Source of the DNA: Candidatus Heimdallarchaeota archaeon
GTDB lineage: Archaea > Asgardarchaeota > Heimdallarchaeia > Heimdallarchaeales > Kariarchaeaceae
Assembly: GCA_021399405.1 (NCBI GenBank)
Contig: JAAFKL010000291.1
Span: 1 to 21,864 of the forward strand
Length of the DNA: 21,864 nucleotides
Direction of reading: 5' to 3'
In this document: one piece after another, positions 6,541 through 14,593 of the stretch
Position numbering within the stretch: the first letter of the stretch is position 1
Layout of the letters: every line of letters begins with the position of its first letter
Made by a program: the position numbers and the translations under genes
The notes under the pieces: model-generated
What the model saw: only the letters and a program-made list of their open reading frames with translations
What the model was told of the DNA's origin: nothing
Database searches by the model: none

Positions 6541-7499
6541 ATATCAAGTTCAATTATTCTTTTATGGAAGAGCTCGTCAAGCTCAGAATGCTGCATGTTC
6601 CATTCATTTGGATATCCAATTGGGCAACAAATTGCATCAAGATTTGATTTCATTAATCGTCTTTGTGGGAAATGAGTGTGTCCAAATACTGAAATTTTCC
6701 TTAAATCCTGTGAAATTCTATCAATAATATCCCCCAAAGTGGAGTTTCCAATAAAAGCACTGAAGAAATCCCAATCTAATTTTCCTGTGAATTTAACAAA
6801 TTCAAGAAAAGGAACAATATGGGTCCCAATGATAATTGTGTCTAGATCGTTCGTGTAATTCGTATTAGATTTCCTTTTTAGTGTCCATTTTGATAAATAA
6901 TCGGTAATTTGGGATCTTACATTGATGGGGTCTGACAATAAATCTTGAGATATCCAATTTAAATTGGTTATTAATTCGAAAGAAAAGTGATCTGCGATTA
7001 TCTTATCATTGTAATCACCAAAACGTGCGAATTCACGATCCATCCACATCCCACCTGTTTTCTTATTAATTTTGGTCTCATAATCATCTAAACTAACAGT
7101 CTTATCCCATATCCGGTTCCGACTAGAATAATCATACCATCCCATAGTGCCTACGAAAGCAACATTGTTCATTGTAAAGGGCTGGTTGGGTAAATAATGC
7201 CAATTATAGAGCTCACATAATTCAGGAAGAATTTGATAATATTTTGCCCAACTTGCATCATGTGCTTTATTGTTAACCCATATATCATGATTTCCAGGAC
7301 AAAATATTTTCTTTGCATCTACATCAATTCCCTGAAGGAATTTTTGTATCGTCTTAGTATTTCCACCGACATCTCCTGTAACCATTATTACGTCTGGTTC
7401 TATGTTATTTAGATATTGATTGAGTTTTTCTAGAAATCTTGGAAATCCTCGGTTTTCCTGTATATCAATATGTGGATCAGAAAAAACAGCTAATTTCAT
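6537..7499 (-). CDS. Calcineurin-like metallophosphoesterase
   Basis: 320 residues with the full metal-ligand set of the calcineurin-like phosphoesterase superfamily: SDPH (Asp8, His10), GDVGG (Asp43), GNHD (69-72, Asn70/His71), GTHIVP (His227) and GHTHFP (His274, His276). These bind two metal ions to hydrolyse phosphomonoesters or diesters; the substrate here is unknown. The protein looks cytosolic, with no signal peptide or membrane helix. A large insertion between GNHD and GTH (about 75-222) probably forms a substrate-specificity cap. The gene converges on the ABC operon with overlapping stop codons. It lies 95 bp downstream of the small barrel-like gene on the same strand. Confidence 0.9.
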   Translation of the reverse strand: MKLAVFSDPHIDIQENRGFPRFLEKLNQYLNNIEPDVIMVTGDVGGNTKTIQKFLQGIDVDAKKIFCPGNHDIWVNNKAHDASWAKYYQILPELCELYNWHYLPNQPFTMNNVAFVGTMGWYDYSSRNRIWDKTVSLDDYETKINKKTGGMWMDREFARFGDYNDKIIADHFSFELITNLNWISQDLLSDPINVRSQITDYLSKWTLKRKSNTNYTNDLDTIIIGTHIVPFLEFVKFTGKLDWDFFSAFIGNSTLGDIIDRISQDLRKISVFGHTHFPQRRLMKSNLDAICCPIGYPNEWNMQHSELDELFHKRIIELDI

Positions 7500-7594
7500 T
7501 TTCTACTTCCTATAGATCAAATAATTCTAAATAGTATTTGAGTCTAAAGATCCCATAAATCACCTTATGAATTTTAGACTCATTTTATTATATA

Positions 7595-7969
7595 TTATGC
7601 TTCTTTTTCTTTCTTTATTGCTCCCTCGATCACGGAACGATCCAATAGAACTACATCGTTTACATCCCGTAAGAACTTTACTTTGAAACTATCACCAAAA
7701 AATCCTAGCGTAGATATTAACTCCTCTAGATATCCTTTCATCGCTGGATTTTTCGTATCCATTGAATCTAGAGCACCATAATTTGGGATCTCATACCAAA
7801 ATTCAAAATCGTGGTCTGCATCTCCCATATCAACCAATTTAGTTCCTAAATACGTCACTCCAGCTGGTAATACAGCTTTGAGTTTATTCAGTTTTTCTTC
7901 ATTTGTAAACCAATCAACAAAATCATGAATTTTGCTAGGTTTCAATTTTCCATATGCTATTCGATACAT
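7595..7969 (-). CDS. Hypothetical small protein, possible dimeric alpha/beta-barrel (ferredoxin-like) fold
   Basis: 124 residues, not firmly recognised. The opening strand MYRIAYGKLKPSKIHDFVDWF, a central strand HDFEFWYEIPNY and a C-terminal strand SFKVKFLRDVNDVVLLD, with helices between, fit the beta-alpha-beta layout of dimeric alpha/beta-barrel proteins (EthD/NIPSNAP-like). I see no cofactor motif. The tail is Lys/Glu-rich. The ATG is preceded at 7 nt by a good Shine-Dalgarno site, unlike most first genes here. The metallophosphoesterase gene follows after 95 bp; whether they share a transcript is unclear. Confidence 0.65.
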   Translation of the reverse strand: MYRIAYGKLKPSKIHDFVDWFTNEEKLNKLKAVLPAGVTYLGTKLVDMGDADHDFEFWYEIPNYGALDSMDTKNPAMKGYLEELISTLGFFGDSFKVKFLRDVNDVVLLDRSVIEGAIKKEKEA

Positions 7970-7976
7970 AGTCTCT

Positions 7977-7982
7977 CCTCCT
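7977..7982 (-). promoter_or_regulatory. Shine-Dalgarno site of the small barrel-like protein
   Basis: Minus-strand AGGAGG, 7 nt before the ATG at 7969. It implies a transcript with a real 5' leader, unlike the leaderless neighbours. Confidence 0.6.
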
Positions 7983-8204
7983 ATTGAAGTAAATCCATAA
8001 ATCTTTCTTGATTTATAAAATTATCTTGCATATTTTATGGAAAAAAATAATCAAGCAACAAATGGTCTCAGAATAGAGTTTTACAATATAAATTGAAAAA
8101 TATGAATTTGAAAAGTCCTATTTACAATAAAAGCATAGTAATATTTTGAATAATGTATTAAATAATCAGAATTTTTGATTCTAACCGCAATGGACAATCT
8201 CAAG

Positions 8205-8216
8205 TTATTTTATTTT
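8205..8216 (+). promoter_or_regulatory. TATA-like box of cutA
   Basis: TTATTTTATTTT is centred 26 nt before the ATG. A short dyad (8068-8082 region is unrelated) occurs upstream at 8168-8182, AGAAT-5 nt-ATTCT, too weak to call an operator. Confidence 0.45.
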
Positions 8217-8235
8217 CCCCCTAAAAATTTATTCA

Positions 8236-8550
8236 ATGAGAACGCTTACAGTAATACAAACCACTGTCAATGATCAATTAGAAGTTAATCAACTAGTAAA
8301 TGGTTTGTTAGAAGAAAAATTAGTTGCTTGTGCTCAAGTAAGCAATATACAATCAAGTTATTGGTGGAAGGGGGAGATTGATAACGTACCCGAATTCTCA
8401 ATTTTATTCAAATTACCATATGAAAATAAACAACGAGTTATCGAATTTATCGAAAAGAATCATTCCTACGATGTACCTGAGATCATTATAGAGGATAAGA
8501 AATCAACTGAGCGATATTTTGAATATTGCCATCAAGTTTGTGATATATAA
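8236..8550 (+). CDS. cutA: CutA1-type protein (divalent-cation tolerance family)
   Basis: 104 residues, the normal length of the family. Conserved blocks are EEKLVACAQVSNIQSSYWWKGEID (26-49) and HSYDVPEII (76-84), both diagnostic for CutA1, a ferredoxin-like protein that forms very stable trimers. It was named for copper/divalent-cation tolerance in bacteria, but its biochemical role is unsettled. No signal peptide is present, so it is probably cytosolic. A TATA-like box 26 nt upstream suggests a leaderless one-gene transcript. The Rieske oxygenase gene follows 102 bp later with its own TATA box, so the two need not be functionally linked. Confidence 0.93.
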   Translation: MRTLTVIQTTVNDQLEVNQLVNGLLEEKLVACAQVSNIQSSYWWKGEIDNVPEFSILFKLPYENKQRVIEFIEKNHSYDVPEIIIEDKKSTERYFEYCHQVCDI

Positions 8551-8622
8551 ATTAAAGTCAATCTAGTCACTGCAAGCTAGGATAATGAAAATTTCTTATT
8601 TTGATTTCATTGAGTGGAGGGC

Positions 8623-8630
8623 TTTTAAAA
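8623..8630 (+). promoter_or_regulatory. TATA-like box of the Rieske oxygenase gene
   Basis: TTTTAAAA is centred about 26 nt before the ATG at 8653. An in-frame TGA directly precedes that ATG, and the ATGs at 8640 and 8644 are in other frames. Confidence 0.55.
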
Positions 8631-8652
8631 CATAATATTATGAATGAATTGA

Positions 8653-9741
8653 ATGGAAAAAGAATCCCTATCGGTAAAAAAGGACATCACTGAAGCGTCT
8701 ACCATCCCATCTGAATTTTATTTTGATACGGATATATACAATCAAAGTAAGGAGAAAATCTTCTCGCAAACATGGCAATTCATAACCGATACCGATAATG
8801 TAAGGGTTCCAGGTCAGGTTTATCCACATATTCTACTTGAAGGTTGTTTAGACGAACCTATTTTGTTAAGTAGGGACTTTGATGATGAAATGCATTGTGT
8901 CTCCAATACTTGCACACATCGAGGTTTCTTACTCATAGAGCACGAGGGTAATATGCGGCAGATGAGATGTCGATATCATGGACGAAAATTCAAACTCAAT
9001 GGGGCTTTCGAATCCATGCCTGAATTTGAAACAACAAAGAATTTCCCCACCGAAGCAGATAATCTTACCAAAGTGAATTTCAATATTTGGGGTAAATTTA
9101 TTTTTGCTTCAATTAACCCTAAATACAATTTTGATATATTCACTAAACAAATGGAAGAGAGAGTAGGTTGGTTACCTTTGCATGAATTCAAATTTGATGC
9201 ATCTAGATCAAGAGATTATTTGGTGAAAGCAAATTGGGCATTATATTGTGATAATTATTTAGAGGGATTTCATATTCCATACGTACATCCTTCATTGAAC
9301 GAAGTTCTAAATTATGGTGATTATGAAACTGAAGTGTATGAATATTGCAATCTACAATTAGGTATCGCAGAGGGAGCGGAAGATATTTTTAATCTCCCCA
9401 AGGATCACCCCGATCACGGTCGACAGATTGCTGCCTATTATTATTGGTTATTCCCAAATACGATGTTCAATTTCTATCCTTGGGGTCTATCCATTAATGT
9501 GATTAGTCCATTAGGGTCTGAAAGAACAAAAATACGTTTTCTTACTTATGTATGGAAACCTGATTTATATGATAAAGGTGCAGGATCTGGTTTGGATCGG
9601 GTTGAACGCGAGGATGAAGAAGTGGTTGAACTAGTCCAACGGGGAGTGAAATCAAGATTTTATAATACCGGTCGTTTCTCCCCGACACGTGAACAAGGGG
9701 TTCATCATTTCCACAAATTACTATCCCAATTTATGAAATAA
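8653..9741 (+). CDS. Rieske non-heme iron oxygenase, alpha subunit type
   Basis: 362 residues. The Rieske [2Fe-2S] ligands are C87-x-H89 and C106-x2-H109, in CTHRG...CRYHG with 16 residues between the pairs. The catalytic domain carries the mononuclear-iron motif in NYLEGFHIPYVH (201-212), with His207 and His212 as ligands and Glu204 as the likely bridging acid. Asp321 in EREDEEVVE is the probable third ligand. The end, GVHHFHKLL, is typical of the choline/carnitine-monooxygenase-like and related aromatic-ring oxygenases. It should use O2 and electrons from a reductase/ferredoxin to hydroxylate or demethylate an unknown small molecule. No reductase gene is adjacent. It implies at least occasional oxygen. 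Only 3 bp separate it from the convergent AlkC gene. Confidence 0.9.
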   Translation: MEKESLSVKKDITEASTIPSEFYFDTDIYNQSKEKIFSQTWQFITDTDNVRVPGQVYPHILLEGCLDEPILLSRDFDDEMHCVSNTCTHRGFLLIEHEGNMRQMRCRYHGRKFKLNGAFESMPEFETTKNFPTEADNLTKVNFNIWGKFIFASINPKYNFDIFTKQMEERVGWLPLHEFKFDASRSRDYLVKANWALYCDNYLEGFHIPYVHPSLNEVLNYGDYETEVYEYCNLQLGIAEGAEDIFNLPKDHPDHGRQIAAYYYWLFPNTMFNFYPWGLSINVISPLGSERTKIRFLTYVWKPDLYDKGAGSGLDRVEREDEEVVELVQRGVKSRFYNTGRFSPTREQGVHHFHKLLSQFMK

Positions 9742-9744
9742 CAA

Positions 9745-10866
9745 TTATTCAGAGACTAGAAAGGTATATGAATCACTTTGTTTACCGTTAATTTGTAATT
9801 GTATTTGATGTTCTCCTGGATAGATTTTACGGGTTGATAATTGAGTAATTGTATGATTCTTACTAAACTTTATTTTTTCTCCACCTCTGAGTTTTTTCTT
9901 ACTAAGCTTGAACACTTTAGATTTAGTTTTACCGGAATGTTTCATGAAATGGATGAGATAATCGATCATAAGATTGACCTTCTCTTTTGATCGATTTTGT
10001 ATCTCAAACTCAAAAGATAATTTCTCCCCGATTTTAATAAGTGAAGAATGTAGTGTAAAATTAATAACATCAATAGATGGGTCTTTGGAATATCCAAGTA
10101 AATCTAATGCTTCAGGATTACCTTGTTTCAACAAGGTCCGTAATGCATGTTTAATTAGCCATTGCATATTTTTCGAATCATCACTTATTTGCCAAAGCTT
10201 TAGCGTGTCTGTCACTACATCAGGGTTATCCTTGGCAATATCATTCAAATTGTTTGCAATAGATCGTCTAATCAATAATTCTTTGCTTGTGTTCAACTTG
10301 GTTAAGAGAGTAATAACTGGCGATGGATCTTCAATAAAGTCTCGCAGAGGTGAACTGAGAGGTAATCGTGGCCTAGTACCCTCAGAAACCAATCTTCTAA
10401 CATGAACATTTTCGTCACCAGTCCATTGATGAAGTAATTTATAAGCCTCATTTGGATAAAGTTCTATAAAGGTCCTAATTGGTCCCTCAGACGTAAAACG
10501 CTTGGTCATTTCATAAAGTAATTTCATTGAAATATCAAAATAATTCTTTCCGTTTCTTGAGACAAAGCTACCCATTGGCATAATATAGAAGCCATCATAT
10601 CCTGTTAATTCTGGTGACTTAATTTCCGGACCAAGTGATCTTAATAATATATCTGCTGCTTGCTCGTAATCCCTTGGGAGGTATGTTTCCAATGCTTGTG
10701 TAATTAATAAAGATCTTTCACCAAAGCTCAATTTTTCGAGTTTTGATAAAATGAAATTGCAAAATTTTTGGTCTTCAAATGATGTGTAGGTTTTTTTAAT
10801 ATATGAAGAAATTTGTTTAACTACATCTTTATTAAAAACATCTCGAAGTAGGAATGTCTCACTCAT
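9745..10866 (-). CDS. alkC: AlkC-type DNA glycosylase (ALK/HEAT-repeat alkylation repair protein) with C-terminal Ig-like domain
   Basis: 373 residues. AlkC enzymes remove small N-methyl lesions (3mA, 3mC) from DNA with a HEAT-like repeat domain. The diagnostic stretch VHVRRLVSEGTRPRLP (154-169) and RRSIANNLNDIAKDNPD (200-216), then IKHALRTLLKQGNPEALDLL, match the family closely. A C-terminal beta-rich domain (about 268-373) corresponds to the Ig-like domain present in part of the family. By the family alignment as I remember it, the acidic active-site positions are kept (Glu127, Glu162, Asp209). The aromatic residue usually following RPRLP (Trp) is Leu170 here. It is the second gene of an operon, its ATG overlapping the end of the lipid-kinase gene by 8 bp. 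No Shine-Dalgarno site is evident. Confidence 0.85.
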   Translation of the reverse strand: MSETFLLRDVFNKDVVKQISSYIKKTYTSFEDQKFCNFILSKLEKLSFGERSLLITQALETYLPRDYEQAADILLRSLGPEIKSPELTGYDGFYIMPMGSFVSRNGKNYFDISMKLLYEMTKRFTSEGPIRTFIELYPNEAYKLLHQWTGDENVHVRRLVSEGTRPRLPLSSPLRDFIEDPSPVITLLTKLNTSKELLIRRSIANNLNDIAKDNPDVVTDTLKLWQISDDSKNMQWLIKHALRTLLKQGNPEALDLLGYSKDPSIDVINFTLHSSLIKIGEKLSFEFEIQNRSKEKVNLMIDYLIHFMKHSGKTKSKVFKLSKKKLRGGEKIKFSKNHTITQLSTRKIYPGEHQIQLQINGKQSDSYTFLVSE

Positions 10867-11827
10867 TAATATCGATATTATCAGGTATTTTTTTTGGAAT
10901 TATTAATTCTAGGGCATTGGGAACGTATTCAAAACTAATCTCTTTGGATTCCTCAGCAAATATCTCTCCTTCCGCTTCAAATGGCCAGGGTCTCTCGAGA
11001 TGTATATCTATTTTTTTAGCCCTCATATATTCAACTCCTTTTTTACCAATGTGTTTTCCTTTTTCTGCATCAATCATGAGTTTCATTAGCCTTAGGCGAC
11101 TTTGATCATAGGCTAGAGCTAATCCAAAATTCCCTTCTTCAACTGATTGTTTAAGACTATTTCCTGGCCATAATTTATATCCAGCCATCCATTCACCAAA
11201 ACTTGCTGCAATAACAGTTACATCTAAATTCCTTGTTTCTCCATCAATGGTTATCTCTGCTTGGTTTCGTTTAAACCTAACAAGTTTTTTCAAAGCATGA
11301 AATGTATATTTCATCTCCCCTTTCAAAAATTTCCAACCATCCCGGGCACCAATTGCAGCTAACGAACTCAATCCACAATCAGAATGGTTAAGAAAATAAT
11401 GCGGATTGTCACCAAAATCACCTGTTGCCTTACCCACTGGAACAATATCGGTATTCCTATCCAAAATGATATCAAAGCATTTTGTTTCATCTTCGGGTAA
11501 ATCCACTGTTGTATGCAAATCATTCGAAGTACCCATTGGCATCAATCCCATTGTAAGATTTCTATGGTTTTGAAGTATGTAATTCCCGATCTCATTAGCA
11601 ACCCCGTCTCCTCCCACTGCGACGATATTATTATAACCTTGATCTTCTGCCTGTTCTGTCAATTTCATAGCATGAAGTGGGGCATCTGTATATTTCCATT
11701 CATATTCAAAATCTCTTCCATCACTTAACTCGTTCAACTGTGGTTCAAGTTTTGGCCATTTTTTCTTTAATCTTCCAGTATTTGAAGCTGGATTTACAAT
11801 GAAGTAAAATGCTTGATTGTTGCCCAT
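10859..11827 (-). CDS. Diacylglycerol/sphingosine-kinase-family lipid kinase
   Basis: 322 residues. The DAGK catalytic domain is clear: NPASNTGR (12-19), the nucleotide-binding VGGDGVANE (71-79), and MGTSNDLH (98-105), equivalent to the G-T-x-N-D motif. The C-terminal half is the beta-sandwich substrate lobe, with FLNHSDCGLSSLA and a terminal AEGEIF corresponding to the conserved DGE-like element. Members phosphorylate diacylglycerol, sphingoid bases or, in archaea, probably isoprenoid glycerol lipids such as archaeol precursors; the true substrate is unknown. The protein has no membrane helix, so it likely works at the inner membrane face. The first gene of a two-gene operon with alkC. A 9-bp inverted repeat lies 32 nt upstream of its start. 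Confidence 0.9.
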   Translation of the reverse strand: MGNNQAFYFIVNPASNTGRLKKKWPKLEPQLNELSDGRDFEYEWKYTDAPLHAMKLTEQAEDQGYNNIVAVGGDGVANEIGNYILQNHRNLTMGLMPMGTSNDLHTTVDLPEDETKCFDIILDRNTDIVPVGKATGDFGDNPHYFLNHSDCGLSSLAAIGARDGWKFLKGEMKYTFHALKKLVRFKRNQAEITIDGETRNLDVTVIAASFGEWMAGYKLWPGNSLKQSVEEGNFGLALAYDQSRLRLMKLMIDAEKGKHIGKKGVEYMRAKKIDIHLERPWPFEAEGEIFAEESKEISFEYVPNALELIIPKKIPDNIDINE

Positions 11828-11858
11828 GTTTGATTGTTATTATGGTATTTGAAAATCT

Positions 11859-11901
11859 ATTTCACTAAATCTTCATAATATTATAATTATAATAGTGAAA
11901 T
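11859..11901. repeat. 9-bp inverted repeat flanking an AT-rich spacer
   Basis: ATTTCACTA at 11859-11867 is matched exactly by its complement TAGTGAAAT at 11893-11901, with 25 AT-rich bases between. That spacer contains the perfect 12-bp palindrome TTATAATTATAA (11881-11892). It lies just upstream of the lipid kinase/alkC operon and could be an operator, or a hairpin ending the upstream gene's transcript. Chance cannot be excluded in such AT-rich DNA. Confidence 0.35.
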
Positions 11902-11909
11902 TTGATCAA

Positions 11910-12236
11910 TTAAATGTCCAATAATTCCTGATAATATTTATTGTTTTTTTCTAATGTTCTTATAATATCAAGAATTTGATCTAAAGTAAGATTCATTTTT
12001 AAACTTTTTATCTCAAACAATTTCTCTGGGTTCCGATGTGAATGGTACATTGACAGTATTTTAGCTACTTTAACTAGCGGTTCTAGATATTTAGGGTCTT
12101 CTATATACTGAAAATTACAATATTCAAACAGAATTTTTACCCATTGGTACAATAATTTTTTATCAGTATCAGGATCGTAACTTAAGGTAGTCGAGGTTAA
12201 CAACACTTTATCATTCAAATTTGTGAAATTAACCAT
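11910..12236 (-). CDS. Hypothetical protein, 108 residues
   Basis: Not recognised. It is mostly helical by pattern (KKLLYQWVKILFEYCNF, EPLVKVAKILSMYHSH, TLDQILDIIRTLEKNNK), soluble, with no signal peptide or membrane segment and no metal motif beyond isolated Cys and His. The ATG is divergent from the TPR gene, with 113 bp shared between the two starts. A possible TATA-like stretch (TCTTTAAC, minus strand, 12261-12269) is 29 nt upstream. It is probably a real gene given its length and the absence of any better frame, but it may be lineage-specific. Confidence 0.55.
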   Translation of the reverse strand: MVNFTNLNDKVLLTSTTLSYDPDTDKKLLYQWVKILFEYCNFQYIEDPKYLEPLVKVAKILSMYHSHRNPEKLFEIKSLKMNLTLDQILDIIRTLEKNNKYYQELLDI

Positions 12237-12321
12237 ATAAACTCGGAAGGTACAAATTGAGTTAAAGATACTAGATGTTTCCTTTGAAGCCTTGTTTATG
12301 TCGAATATCTCTCACAACCTA

Positions 12322-12327
12322 TTTAAA
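12322..12327 (+). promoter_or_regulatory. TATA-like box of the TPR gene
   Basis: TTTAAA is centred 25 nt before the ATG at 12350. It argues that this ATG, not the in-frame one at 12275 upstream of the box, is the true start. Confidence 0.55.
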
Positions 12328-12349
12328 TCATTTAAGCATATTATATTTC

Positions 12350-14509
12350 ATGGAGCTTGGGGAGGTCAAAGAGCTTTGGTATCATGGTAATAATCGAGAA
12401 GCGTTGAAACTTCTAGATTCTCTTACTCCACAAGATCAATTAGAAGGAAAAATAATAAAAAGTTTAATTTTATTTCAATTTGGATCAATAAATTCGGCTT
12501 TTGAATTATCAGAAATCGCCCTTAAGGAGGCGCGAGAGGCGAATAACAAAGAGATTATTTTCATTGCTTCTGTAGCCTATGCTTGGTTAATTTCATTTCA
12601 GGGTAGATTCCGAAACGCTTCAATTTTGTTAGCAGAAACAGAAAATCTATGGACTCTGATGCAATCTGAAGAATCAGATAATAATTCTGATGCCAACAAA
12701 ATCCAAGATGATGAATTGCTGTTATGGTTTGGAGTATTAAATTTTGTTCGAGGATTCTGTGCTAATTTCATGGGAGATCATAAGACCAGTGTTGAACGAG
12801 TTCTCAAAGGTCTAGAAATTACCAAGAATGTTGGAAATAAATGGTTTATCGCTGTCTCATATTATTATCAAACTTGGATTCATATATTTAATAACAATCT
12901 TGATCAAGCAAAAAATAGCCTAGATCTCTCTATAGGCCTTTTCCAACAATTAGGCAATAAAACATGGGAAAGCTTTGCCACTAATATATCGAGCATCTTA
13001 TCAAATAAAAATAATAACCTCTCTGAAGCAATTAATTATTCTGTTCTCAGCCTAGAAATGAGTGAGAAGGAAGAAAATTTTTGGGGGGTGATTTTCGCAT
13101 CCTACTGGTTATGGGAACATTACCGAAAAATTGGTAAAATTAGCCAGGTTCTACTGTATTTCACTGAAAAGATGAAACAATATAGTGATATGGATTTTAA
13201 ATGGGGTCAATTGGCAATTTTACCCAGAATCGCTTCCATTCATGTTTCTCTAGGCGAGATCGATCTTGCAATTCAACAGTATAATGATAAGATCACTTTG
13301 GAAAGGATTATAGGGCATGAACTTGATCAAGTTTGGTCTTATCAGAGAATTGCGAATCTGTATGGTGAAAAAGGAAAGTTCGAGAGTGCATTTAAACACT
13401 ATAACAATGCTCTCCAAATTAGCATAAAATACGATCGCATAGATTTAATCAGTGAAACATTATTTCTGCTTGGAAAATCAAATTATCAATTTGGAAATCT
13501 CGAAGTATCAATTAATTTCTTGAATCAAAGCCTAAAATACCTAAATGAAATAGGAGATCAATGGAAGATTGGAGAAGTTCATCTCCTAATTGGTGAGAAC
13601 TATCTGGGAAATGGTCAATTAAGTTTAGCTCTTGACAGTTTTGCAAAAAGTATTGAAATGTATGAAAATATGGACGCAACAATATTTCCTTCAAATCGTA
13701 AAAACTGGTCACTTGCTCTCTTATCGATGGGTAAGATTCATCAACATGAAAAAGAATTTGACAAAAGTGAAGAATATCTCAAAAGAAGCCTAGAATACTT
13801 CAGAGAAACGAATGATCAAGTGATTATATCCAAGATCTTGTATCATCTTATTAGCTTGATGATTGAAAGTGATGATATTAATTCTGCAAGTGAATATCTT
13901 AAGGAATTAGAAAGTTATTCACGTTCACAAAATCATCCACACATTAGGATGTACTATCGAATCTCGAAAGCAATTATGCTCAAAAACAGCCCTCGTATGC
14001 GAGAAAAATCACAGGCTCAAGATATTTATCAGGATATTATTGAAGAAGACGTAATATTATTTGATATTACAGTAATTGCTCTAATTGATCTCAGTGAGTT
14101 ACTTATAGCTGAATTGAAATCATTTGGTGAAGCTGAGGTTATGGAAGAAATTAAAAGAATCAGTTCTAAACTATTCAAATTGGCGAGTGAGAAAAATGCT
14201 TCAAATCTCATTATTGAAGGTTTCATTTTACAATTCAAGCTTGCGTTATTAGATTTTAATTTCGATGTTGCTCAAAATTTATTGCAAAAAGCGATTAAAA
14301 TGGTGACGATTCAAGGCAACGAAAAAGCATTAACTGTAGTTAATGCAATCCAAAAAGATTTTCTTAATCAACTAAATCAGTGGAAGAAGTTTGCGAAACA
14401 AAATCTTGGATATGAAGAACGGCTAAAGCATTTAGAGATTGAGGACTACTTATCAAATATTTACAAGTTTATACCTTCAGATCTTCGAGAAATGAGTCAA
14501 GATAATTAA
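12350..14509 (+). CDS. Large tetratricopeptide-repeat (TPR) protein
   Basis: 719 residues from the chosen ATG. Nearly the whole chain is helical hairpins spaced about 34-42 residues apart. Clear TPR units in the middle include ARIANLYGEKGKFESAFKHY-like signatures: RIANLYGEKGKFESAFKHYN, LFLLGKSNYQFGNLEVSINF, HLLIGENYLGNGQLSLALDS and LLSMGKIHQHEKEFDKSEEY. Each has the small residue/aromatic positions of the consensus. I see no enzymatic, membrane or DNA-binding domain at either end. Such arrays serve as protein-interaction scaffolds; the partner is unknown. A longer in-frame start at 12275 adds 25 residues unlike the repeats and precedes the TATA-like box, so it is not used here. The gene stands alone between a divergent orphan and the MFS gene. 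Confidence 0.88.
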   Translation: MELGEVKELWYHGNNREALKLLDSLTPQDQLEGKIIKSLILFQFGSINSAFELSEIALKEAREANNKEIIFIASVAYAWLISFQGRFRNASILLAETENLWTLMQSEESDNNSDANKIQDDELLLWFGVLNFVRGFCANFMGDHKTSVERVLKGLEITKNVGNKWFIAVSYYYQTWIHIFNNNLDQAKNSLDLSIGLFQQLGNKTWESFATNISSILSNKNNNLSEAINYSVLSLEMSEKEENFWGVIFASYWLWEHYRKIGKISQVLLYFTEKMKQYSDMDFKWGQLAILPRIASIHVSLGEIDLAIQQYNDKITLERIIGHELDQVWSYQRIANLYGEKGKFESAFKHYNNALQISIKYDRIDLISETLFLLGKSNYQFGNLEVSINFLNQSLKYLNEIGDQWKIGEVHLLIGENYLGNGQLSLALDSFAKSIEMYENMDATIFPSNRKNWSLALLSMGKIHQHEKEFDKSEEYLKRSLEYFRETNDQVIISKILYHLISLMIESDDINSASEYLKELESYSRSQNHPHIRMYYRISKAIMLKNSPRMREKSQAQDIYQDIIEEDVILFDITVIALIDLSELLIAELKSFGEAEVMEEIKRISSKLFKLASEKNASNLIIEGFILQFKLALLDFNFDVAQNLLQKAIKMVTIQGNEKALTVVNAIQKDFLNQLNQWKKFAKQNLGYEERLKHLEIEDYLSNIYKFIPSDLREMSQDN

Positions 14510-14593
14510 TCACATTATTGGAAGCTGATAACTTAGAAAACATGCTATCAATCTTCAACTTTTTATGTTCTCAAACCATGAGAAACACGTTAG

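Noticed and set aside
8168..8182. AGAAT/ATTCT short dyad upstream of cutA
   Set aside because: A five-base stem in AT-rich sequence is too weak to support an operator or terminator.
9974..10405. 143-codon plus-strand open frame inside alkC
   Set aside because: It is antisense to a strongly conserved AlkC reading frame, has no family features and no promoter; it is a shadow frame.
12275..12349. N-terminal extension of the TPR protein from the upstream ATG
   Set aside because: It lies upstream of the TATA-like box at 12322, and its 25 residues do not resemble the repeats.
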